Below, in pieces: positions 41,339 through 51,000 of a stretch of 64,000 bases of DNA. The translations under genes and the position numbers were made by a program. The notes under the pieces were generated by a model, which was not told where the DNA came from, ran no database searches, and saw only the letters and a program-made list of their open reading frames with translations. Position 1 is the first letter of the stretch. The number at the start of each line of letters is the position of its first letter. Source of the stretch: Mytilinidion resinicola (Eukaryota; Ascomycota; Dothideomycetes; Mytilinidiales; Mytilinidiaceae); assembly GCF_010093595.1 (NCBI RefSeq), contig NW_022985452.1, positions 485,300 through 549,299 of the forward strand, in the 5' to 3' direction.

Positions 41339-43062
41339 GCTCTACAGAAGCAAACGCCTAGATAATAAAATACCGATTGTTAACTTAACCGATCTTAAGG
41401 CCAAGTTTATTAAAGAGGTAGAGGAGGTAGAGCAAGCTTTAAAATGGGATTTACTAACAATATCTGTTCCTGTAGACGTCCACCGTTCTTATATAGAACT
41501 CGCGGAATCCCTTCCAGCAGTCCTACGCACACTGGCAGCAAGCTCTTAACCCAGATCGCTCCGCCAAATTCAATTAGCTCTTGCGCACGGTGCCGCATAA
41601 AGTTTTATAGATCGCGGTATATGTTTTGGCCGCCTACGCTACTAGGATTATCTACAGGCTTGGCAAGCGTGCAGTAGGCATAGAAGACTATCCGGTGGAA
41701 CCTAGTCTATTATCTAATAATAGGACGTTATTAGACCTTCTTCCCGGAAAGGAATATATTAACATCGCGCAACTTACGGTCCCTTTTAGAGAGCAAATAC
41801 ACTCCCTTATTAAGGACGCTGCTATAATACTCTTTAGTTTAACTTCGGGTCTATAAGCCGTATACCACGCTGTAGATAAGGTAGTTAGGGATTCTAAAAA
41901 TATAGTGGCTAGTCTTTTAAAAGAACTCTAGGTATATATACAGACTGTGGACTATCTAGTTAGCTAAAACCGTGACTAAATAATTAAAAAAGGGACGTCC
42001 GGCGGGTTTCCCTATAATACCGAACATATAAGGCTTTATATACTCTTCCGTTAATTCTTCCTAATTTCTTAACTAAGATATTACAATAACCTCTGCAAGT
42101 CTGTTAATACTATTTTGCTTTATTAATACTTTAGCACTCCGGCGGGCCAGGGCGAAAGTGGTGAGTTGTTCGAGACAATTATGTGCATCGCCCTTGCTTG
42201 CTCGATCCTCGGAGACAACGCCCCCTGCCTTCTTAGACTTTTGCTTCTGGGTCCCTTAGGCACCGGAAAGGGCCACCGCATGCATTGGCTTAAGGAAGTA
42301 ATTGGCTGCCGCAAGCTGGAATTTAACTATGGTGATATGTCCGTCAACAATCTTTCTTTCAACCTATACCTCCGCCTGTTTAAGCTTAACGGGGATTAGT
42401 CGGACCTGAATTACTTAGGAAAGATTTCCGACGGTCTTTGGAGAACTGGGACGAAAAATCCGCTTATTAATATTAATAAGGTCGACTTTAAGGGGATGCC
42501 GCCGCAAGAGTTGGCCGCATGGAAGATCTTCCTTGGAAAGCAGCGCAAGGGTCACCCCCTTAGGGGACCTATAATCGCCGTGTCCACCAACAACAAGCGC
42601 GACGAGATTCCACAAGCAATCTTAAGGAGGTGCTTGGTTATCGAGACAGTCTCCCTTAATAGTGATGAAGTCGGGTATACCGCGGACGGCGTCTTGATCG
42701 GTTCGACCTCGGACATGAATATTGTTTCGACTATGCGGTCTTTTAGGGAGGCTCTGTACAGCAGCACGAAGCCAATCGAGAAGCTCCTACCTGATGAGGA
42801 GGTGCTACGGGCAAAGGCGATCAAAGTCGGTCAAGAGGTGCACACGAAGTTTAAATCATTTGCCGCAAAATTGAACGCCGACCCAGGGGGGCGAACTATC
42901 CAGAGAGTCCTGGCCTTTGTTCAGTGTTTTGCCATGGGGTATGTTTTGTTATACAAAGAAGGCATCCCGGACGACGCTCGTTTTGAGAGGTTGATCGAGT
43001 CTCTATCTGCGTTGATAGAGAAAGAGCCGAAGCCAGAGAAAGAGCCGAAGCCGGAGGAGTAA
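41339..43062 (+). pseudogene. AAA+-like P-loop ATPase, RIP stops in 5' two thirds
   Basis: One frame from about 41550 to 43062 contains ten in-frame TAA/TAG codons, all at positions compatible with Gln, up to 42398; none follow. An earlier piece (LTDLKA to LPAVLRTLAA, 41375-41545) needs one frameshift. Readable text: HSLIKDAAIILFSLTSG, then the P-loop LLLLGPLGTGKGH (42238-42275), and the sensor-1/arginine region IIAVSTNNKRDEIPQAILRR (42570-42630), as in MoxR/dynein-like AAA+ proteins. The P-loop has GKG where GKS/T is normal. It ends in a (EKEPKP) doublet and TAA. The N-terminal half is helical and unrecognised. ATP-driven remodelling is the family-level guess; the gene is dead. Confidence 0.7.
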
Positions 43063-44951
43063 GGCGACGGGGCCAAGTCGTTGATGGTGTGATCACAGTT
43101 ATCTAGATTTAGGAGGGCGGTGTAGGAGCAGACTAGCCGATAAATGGTATGCCTGCGAAATCAGAGGCCTTTCAATCGACGGATTGATGCGGAATTCAAC
43201 ATTCCGGCGATCAGGATTCCCATTCTAGTCCAGTTCATAATGTCGTGTTCCGCCTGCACCCATGATCGATAGCGTCTCCCGTGGGCGAAATCATGCCTGG
43301 CGCTCTATCCTCGCCACATCGGCTGTTGCATAGAAGCTGATGTTCAGATGCAGATTCGAGACTCGCAAATATACAGGCATCCCCACTCTTAGTTGGACCT
43401 TGCCTGTATTATTAGTTTGCGATGTAAGTTAGAACTGTTAAAGGAGGCAGGGTTTTATAACGGTGAACTTTCAGCATGTCCTTGAATAGCGCAGCCAATT
43501 CAAAGGCAACAAGCTGCTCTGACTGCCTATGGCGAGAAAGCGGTTGGCTTGGGCTACTCGGAGGGGTGGTTGCGGCACGAGCGTTTAAGGGCACTGCCGT
43601 GACGAGCTTAGATAGGACTGGCATTGTTGCTCTGCGAAGCTTCGATAGCGTAGCACTAATCTAAAATACAAGCTTGAAATAAGGAGTTAAGTGTGCAAAA
43701 GAAGTCGATAGTATTATTTTTCAAAAGAGATTTGCCTTCTTTTATACCCATTAATCCGAAATAAGTTGCAGCTGTGCCGCAAATATTTACTGCACCCCTT
43801 CTCCAGTTATGCAAGCTATCCCATATCGACCCTGGAAGACGCCAGGTCATATATTAGTATCGATTGACGTGGCGAGAAGCTTTACTAGGTACAGCCGTGT
43901 GGGAATGGGGCTGCTTGTGCAGACATCAGCAATAGTTTGGATGCGAGATTCCAGTGGCAGTAGCGTCTATTAGAGTGAGCGCCAGATCATACTAATATCC
44001 GCCGACATAGTAGAGGTATTGGGTACGTTTTTTGCCGTAGCTGCATGCGAGGATCTCAGTTCCGGAACTAGAGTGAGGTGAAGGGAGATGCGACTGCCGT
44101 GATCGATGGGCAGGAACCAGGTGAACGTCTTGGATTGATGAAACGAAAGAGAAGTAAGTAGAGCAAGGTAAAGGAGACATGGTTGGTCCGCGAACAAGCG
44201 AACCATTCAAAGATCAATGAATCAGTTACGCGGAGACCTGAGCCCGCCGATCCAGGCTGCAATATCGGGACAAGGTCGGTCGGAGGAGTGCCGCAAAATG
44301 TTAGAGAGAGACAAATCACTGGGATCCCGCCGCCTTTGGCGAGCAGTTGGTATTATGGAGGAAACGGAGGGGCTCAGGCGTTGTTGTGTCGAGACAGCAT
44401 GGTTTAAAGGAAATGCTAGTAATAGCTACGGTGGTCTAATAACGTGAAAAGTGCAACAACTGAAAATCGAAAATTGAAACCGAGAACCCCGCACCACCAA
44501 CCTGGACTTTAAGCTTCCATTTATTCAAGCTAGGACGTACGGATACTCACACGTGCGTCCAGATCTGGTCAACGAATTACCTAAGCTCTAATTGAAGGGC
44601 GTATCAACGAGTCCTACATTCACCCGCTCAGGTACCCAAATTGGCTGGGAAATGGGCGCCAGTTGCTCTTCCTATTTCTCTCGTTGTTCCTTTAACTGGC
44701 AGTCGTGGTTTTAGGGCCTTGTAGTATTTCACTACGTAGCGGTCAAGCGAGTCTTTGCGTTTGTAGGGGAGGATAGGTGAGGTCGGGGGCTTCCATCTCA
44801 ACTTGGCGGTTGCGGTTCGGGCAAGGAGTGTCCTTGGACTTGGGAGAAAATTCTATCTATTATTGCCACGGCTCACCTCCCTTAATCGTCGGCGTACCCT
44901 CTGGGTCGACCTGTTGCGTGACATTAACGGAGAATTATGTGCTGAATGAGA
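43063..44951. other. No gene supported
   Basis: Short ORFs on both strands, none with domains or matched splice sites. Not strongly AT-rich. Confidence 0.4.
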
Positions 44952-47834
44952 TCAAACTCTAAGGCCTCGCCAGAGTTCCATAGAGGCCAGCTTCATGGAA
45001 GCCTTCGGCAATTGATGTTGCCGTGCGACGTTGCTTAGTGAGGAGATGTAGAGATACACAGCTGAGTCGGCGAAGGATGGTTTGGTGTATTTGAGCGTGG
45101 GCAAGCACCAAGCAAAGATGGACACTTCGATGGATCGGAGAGTTGAGAAAGCGCCTCTGCGCGTCTGTATATTCCTGGAAGCGAGGAATCTCGAGAAAGG
45201 TCGTGACGGCGCCACTTTCCTCAGACCTGGGCCCGCTGGCGAGAAGGCGACGGCGTTGACGCTGGAGTTATGGCCCTCGAGCACGCTGCGGCAAGCATCC
45301 CAGTCGTCTTCCCGTTTTGACAATAACTTAATCCACTTTGGCATTTCGTCTACAAAAGCTTTTCGTACTATACTTGCTTCTGGGGCAAATATAAGAGCCG
45401 AGGAATATATTTGTAGAGGAGCATCTTGGAGTATATGTCGGAATCGAAGAGTAAATCGTCGAGCGTCATGGAGAAACGCAGAAAGAGCACTGTTTGATGC
45501 CTGTATTGCATGTTAGTGTAATACAACGTTAGAAAAAGGTAGAAACCTTACCTCAACGAGCGTAGAAAGTGTTTCTAACAAGGAAACACATTTGTGTGTA
45601 TCTCTAATTAGACTCATCGCTTCAAGCCAGTGAAGGAAGTGTTTCTGGAGGAACGTATCTACAGTAGCCTTGTTGCTAACAAGACGCTGGCTCTGCTTGA
45701 GGTGATACACCCAGTAGCGGCAAGCATACTGCAACTCAGGCGACAGGTAGGTTGAAATTTCTCCTTCATCAACCTCGCTTCTCAAAGTCCCAGGCTCTAA
45801 GTCGCACATGTTCTGTTGTAGGCTGTTAGGGCCGGACATGAGTTAAAGGCAATGAGACGCTAACCTCTCGTGTCTCGCTCTCTCATCTACCCAGAAGGGG
45901 CTCTGTCCCTGTTTTCGAGGGTCGACAAGGAACTCGCGAAAGGACAAATGCAGCAGCCTGACTGGCATATCTTCCTGGTTAGGAACATTAAGAACAGAGT
46001 GCAAAGAGTCTAGCCGACAGGTGATCTCCTCTTGGGGCACTTGGAGAAGGCGTGCAAGTGAGATGCGAGAAAGCGGCCTCGCTAGAACGACAATACTGCC
46101 TAGAAGTTCTCTAAATGCATGAAGCCACTCTTCCTTCTCGTCTTCCTGCTCATCAAGTAGCTGGTCTAGAGCAGGGAGGTAGGTTCGATCTAGCTGCGAA
46201 AAAGTCGACTTTCGATACTCCAGAACTTTGCGTAAGTACCCTTCCGGGTTACCTCCTTTGCTGCCAATATATCGACACACAGTAGCAGCATAGATGAATA
46301 GCGGCACAGCTAGCTCAACTAGAGCCTGAATCTGGTGTGTCGCTGGCCAGTCTGAGGACAGCATGCGCGCTTTTCGTATTGTACCAAGCTCATGCTCTAG
46401 GAAGAGACGTATGTCGTGTTTAATCGTAGTTCTTGGTACCTCGTGAAGGACTAGGTCTTGGTATGTGCCGTTCGGCATCTCCTTGAAGCCGAGGCGAATG
46501 TAGAGCTCTGGTCGGCTAGTTACTACGATCCGTAACGGCACTGGCCGGATAGCCTTCGTCCGAGCAAGCAGCTGAAGGATCGTTCGGATGTCTTGCTCTT
46601 GCTCACATTCGTCGAGCGCGTCTAGTACGACAACGCGCGCCAAGGTCTGGGAACAGGCCTGCTTTATCCCCACGAGTGGCTGCAGGATCAGCTTCTCGAA
46701 CTGGTCTTCCAGAACTCTATCCGAAATAGCTGAGTCCTCGTCGAGCGCCTTCCTAATGCCGGGTAGCATGCCTGGCTCACAAGCCACCAAGTCGTTAGCG
46801 ATGGTGGAGAAGAATCGTGAGGCGTTGCCGCGCTCGCCTTCGCCTCTCTTAAAGAAGAAGCTTGCTCCAAGCTGGCCGTGGCTGGCAAATGACTGGGCAA
46901 TCGTCCGCGCAATTGTGGACTTTCCCGTACCAGCCATGCCGCTCAGCCAGAATATAGGTTTGCTCTCCTCGGCATTCGCCCAATTCGCGATGTCGTGCAA
47001 TAGCGCGGTGCGGGTGTTCGGTAGACATCGTGAGTTGTGTTCTTCGGCATGGGAGTTATAGGAAGCGCCGGTCGCGATGGGCAAGTTGATGGAGTTGTGC
47101 TCTCGAATCGCTTTCCGCAATCGGTCTAAGGCCTTCTGCCGCCCTTCTCCGTAGAGAAGCGGTATCTGGACGTCGAAGATGCCTAGAAGCGGGTACGCTG
47201 CGTCTTCCTCGCGCTTTGTGTTGCGTCTTCGTGCCCACGACATCCGTTCGTCCACAGTGAAGGAATCCATCGGACTTCCTTCAAGGGCTTGCACAGCGAT
47301 TCCAGTGATTTCATAAAGAGTCTGCATCAAAGATCGCTTATCGCCAAGCCGATCACCCTCTTTAGAGAAAAACTCAACCGATGCCGGGGCAATAAGTTCC
47401 TGAAGCGTCCAGCCTCGAGTAAACCATCTGCTCTTCCCAATTGCCGGTTCCCTTCTCCGATGCCCGTCGCTATTATTTTCAGCGGCTCCGCTGGAGACGT
47501 CGGAAAGATAAACGTAGCATCTCTTTGCGTTCTTGTACCAGCGAAACATGGAGATGATCGCTTCTGAAAGCTCTGAGTTGTTTGACTTGTCGATGCAGCA
47601 GGTGTCTATCCAGAAGTGACGCAGGCCGTCACTCTCAGCCTGTTGTGCGCAAAACCGGATCTTGTCGTATCCCGTCTTGCTCTTTCCGCTGTCCTTTGTT
47701 ATATCATCAAAGGTCACTTCTTGATCCTCCACCCAGGTATGAGACAGTATCGCGTAAGGGGGGACCAGATCGTCGCCGATCAAGTCCTTCGTCCAGCCAA
47801 GCTGGTCGCCACTCGTGTAGTACAATAGTCGCAT
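44952..47834 (-). pseudogene. HET-NACHT-(WD40) NLR, one Gln-to-stop and lost WD40 array
   Basis: The N-terminal HET domain shows PYAILSHTW (26-34), FWIDTCCID (74-82) and RGWTLQELIAP (140-150). The NACHT domain has Walker A GMAGTGKST (299-307), Walker B VVVLDALDE (401-409) and VVTSRPE. After HLSFREFLVDP the frame reaches TAA (45843) in the conserved ...HCL-x-LMSGP site where relatives have Gln, then continues with the normal post-NACHT region (ACRYWVYHL, FLQKHFLHWLEA). A 50 nt intron (45502-45551) leads to KWIKLLSKREDDW and the first WD40 strand LEGHNSSVNAVAFSP, after which homology stops and unrelated text follows to 44952. Family members (Podospora het-e/het-d type) trigger incompatibility cell death when the WD40 domain senses a partner. 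Both the stop and the missing WD40 repeats would disable this one. Confidence 0.93.
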
Positions 47835-49172
47835 CGCGTCGTGTACAAGGCCCGTCAGGCTAGCGATGGAGGGATCGGTGGAGTATGGCGGCTCGCCCGC
47901 TCGCTAGGGCAACGGTCGTCGATAGTGTAGTTAGGGCTGTCGCGAGTGACAGAGTTCATTGACTTGCGTATGAGAGCCAAATCCACCTTAGCAGCTGTGT
48001 AGAAAGTCTGTGATTACGACAGACTGTATCGTGGGTGCGCAGGGTGGAAGGCGCAGCCCAGATTGTGAACGAGCAAGGCTGCAGCATGTAGAGCTGAGAG
48101 CTGAGGGAATTTCATCGCGAACGAAACAGCCTGCATGCTTCAGCTACGCCAACAGACAGGCAAATACATCTCGCATTACTTATTGAGAACGCGACAATAT
48201 AGAGTGTGGGATATAGACCGCATGTGGCTGGCTCGGTCCACAACAGCGAATGCGATGATGGTGATGGAATATTAGATTACATTCTGATCTTGATGTAAGA
48301 TATACAGAATCGTCCTGTACTAACCACAACTAGAAATCGCTCAGATCCGAAGTACGAACAGGGGTGGCAATCTTGCATGGAAATGCGCGCCACAGCAGAC
48401 ATAAGGCTGATGGTGACTTTCTAGAATTTTAGTAAGCTTCTACAGTTTAGAGAACACCGTTTATTTGCATCGTAGGGTTGCAAAAGCTTGATGGTGGTGC
48501 TGTACAGAAGGAAGTCTGCTTCGCTAGAAAAGAAGACTCTGTATAAATCGGCAGGGAGGCGACGATGCGTGACGTAATTTTTAGATAGAAGAGGTCCTAG
48601 ATGTTAAAGAATAGCTGCAATATATAATCTATAAAGACTTGTCGCGAATTTGAATAAGTACACAGATTTTGAGTCGCTTGAAGTTGAAGTACCCCTCATA
48701 TTTCTCGGCGCGGGGTGTTTCTCGACCCGCAGTGAGGGACGTTAGGCCACTATTCCGGAAACTTGCGCACTCGAGTAGACCCTACGCAGCTTCCACTATG
48801 CCTTCCCTACGGTTAAAGTAATGATTGGTGCACAGTGTCGCTGATGTGGGTCCTATGCGGATTCGCGTCGTCAAACTTCTCATGCGATTCGATATGTCTT
48901 GCCGAGTAACTTAGTCATCCTCTGCATGCTATGCAATTTCGCATCTTATCTTGGGTATTTTTAGTTATCCTGCTTACCCTGTGCAATTTCAAATTTCACC
49001 TTAGAGTTTAGCTTAGGTTGCACTACTGATCTGTGTTTGCCCAAGCACTAATATCTGCTAGGAAATCTTCATGGAATCCCGAAGACAAGTGTAACGTCCA
49101 ATCCTCTCTATAAATGTTATAAATGAGAAATTGCGTCTTGCGCACTCTGCAATTAACTAATATGGATATGAG
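47835..49172. other. NLR upstream region, no gene seen
   Basis: No ORF with recognisable features. It holds the NLR promoter side and unremarkable DNA. Confidence 0.4.
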
Positions 49173-49410
49173 ATGCATAAATACACCATTTCGCTTGGCA
49201 AAGCCTACGATTACTGGGCAGGCCAACTTCAGCAAGACTTCCAGGGAACGATTTCCAAGATAGAGAAAGCACACGGGGCTTTGCAGGATCAATATGATGA
49301 GATCCTTGCGACAGATGCTGTTTTGCACCATCAGCTTGGGCTGGTCAGGCAAGACGCAGAGGCCGACAGCGACCAACTTCAACAGTGTCAGAAAGTGGCA
49401 GTTGAGAAAA

Positions 49411-49721
49411 ACTCAGGTTGAAATTGATGTGAACTCTGCTTGTATTCTCGTGGCCGTACGGGCCGAATATATACTAATAGGAAATAGCCCACCCCCTAGG
49501 TCTATCAGTCTAGCTGAATAGAGGCCAACTGAAAGGAATGGACCCAGCTGAGAGGACCCTGGTGTAGCTGAACAGAGGACCTCGCCACGTTGAGTGCGCG
49601 CTAGTAGCAACCAACTAAAGAACGAGAATTAAGGAGAGAGAAAGGGGGGGAGTGCCTGTACGTAGGTGACCGTGAACCGTATAAGTTGTTGATCCTAGGT
49701 TGTAGCTGTTACAGCCCGAGT
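49411..49721 (-). mobile_element. Short 10 bp-TIR element, copy 4 (311 bp)
   Basis: Opposite orientation to copies 1-3: starts ACTCAGGTTGAAATTGATGT and ends GCCCGAGT. Flanks GAAAA and GAAAC (one mismatch). The interior is rich in AGCTGA(A/G) units, similar to copy 3. Confidence 0.88.
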
Positions 49722-49734
49722 GAAACACGTTAAT

Positions 49735-50048
49735 ACTCAGGTTGAAAATTGATGTGAACTCTGCTTGTATTGTAGTGGCCGTACGGGCCGAATATATACT
49801 AATAGGAAATAGCCCACCCCCTAGGTCTTATCAGCTCAGCTGAATAGAGGCCAGCTGAAAGGAATGGACACAGCTGAGAGGACCCTGGTGTAGCTGAACA
49901 GAGGGCCTCGCCACGCTGAGTGCGTGCTAGTAGCAACCAATCAAAGACCGAGAATCAAGGAGAGAGAAAAGGGGGGGAGTGCCTGTACGTAGGTGACCGT
50001 GAACCGTATGAGTTGTTGATCCTAGGTTGTAGCTGTTACAACCCGAGT
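49735..50048 (-). mobile_element. Short 10 bp-TIR element, copy 5 (314 bp)
   Basis: About 95% identical to copy 4, same orientation, 13 bp away, with its own perfect 5 bp duplication TTAAT (49730-49734, 50049-50053). So it is an independent insertion, not a tandem duplication. Confidence 0.93.
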
Positions 50049-50068
50049 TTAATAGAACTAAGCTTTAG

Positions 50069-51000
50069 GACGAAAGCGCAGTGGCGAGCGACTCCGCCTC
50101 AGCAACCGGATCTCAAACAATGGAAAAGCAACAGAAGCGAAGTAAGCCGAACTAAACTAGCTACAATGAGGGCAGTCACGTGTCACAGAACATGTACTAG
50201 CAAATGCGATTCCTTTCCCTCCAACGGTAGCAAACTTTGCCGTAATGCAACTTATTCAAATGGCCCATTCTGCCAATCGCAAGGCTGAAACAAGGCTCGT
50301 CCTTGCAGAAGACGGGGTTACATGCGAATTCATTATTGCATAAGAAATGGTCTAAGCTCTGGTACCCTAGGTTGACCCAGGGGCACAACTAATACCAAGT
50401 CCACGGTCGAAGCTTGTTTAGATAGCACTAGGAACAAGATTCTTCGATTACGATCCAGCAAACGTACCAGCAATTTATAAATCTGCTCTTAACATTACTG
50501 TTGAAATACTGCCTCGAAGGAAATGCGATATCAGACAGCGCCAACATTACCCTTACCACGCCTGAACATGGCCCTCAGTGCACTCACCTTTTCACTTAAT
50601 ATGGGACGAAAGTCCAACTTCTTTAGGTAGATAGTGTCATCCAACATGCTTCGAACTATCTCGCGAAGTTTGTCACCTACTTCATCATTCGTACACACTG
50701 TCCACCCGTTAGTATTAGCCGACAGGGTAAGTTGGAAAACTTACGAGAGACTACAGTAAGGCCCTTTCGGATTTTAAACTCAGCTCTAATTAGCTCCTTA
50801 GCATTTATAGCATTATAGGTAATATCGATGCGCTCTCCGATTTGCTTATAATCTCCTCTCCGTGTTTCTTTCGAGAGGAAATTCCCCCGCACGAAAAGGC
50901 GGATGTTAAGGATCTGTAAGCTTGTTAGCATTATTAGCGTTAATCTTAGTATAAGAAGGCGAACATACACGCCCAGTATCTTGTTCCTTTAGCAGATGTT
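50069..51000. other. Transition into RIPed block, no firm gene
   Basis: A 97 aa minus ORF (50677-50970, YKQIGERIDITYNAINAKEL) is unrecognised. AT content rises toward 51 kb. Confidence 0.35.

Larger units (their letters stand above)
49173..50068 (+). pseudogene. Small coiled-coil ORF split by two short TIR elements
   Basis: The plus frame MHKYTISLGKAYDYWAGQ continues with a helical heptad-like stretch (ISKIEKAHGALQDQYDEILA) to VEK at 49409, where element copy 4 begins. After copy 4 (49411-49721), 13 bp and copy 5 (49735-50048), the flanks rejoin as VEK-HVNRTKL-TAG (50066-50068). About 90 residues in total. It could be the last exon of a longer protein. Family not recognised. Confidence 0.4.

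Noticed and set aside
9336..47834. A nuclear code in which TAA/TAG mean glutamine
   Set aside because: Real gene ends here use TAA and TAG: the ras CAAX box CVIL is followed by TAA, DUF3295 KGW by TAG, and others. The ras stops are CAA/CAG in the duplicate copy. RIP explains them.
49411..50048. Simple tandem duplication of one element
   Set aside because: Each copy has its own target duplication (GAAAA/GAAAC and TTAAT), so they inserted separately.
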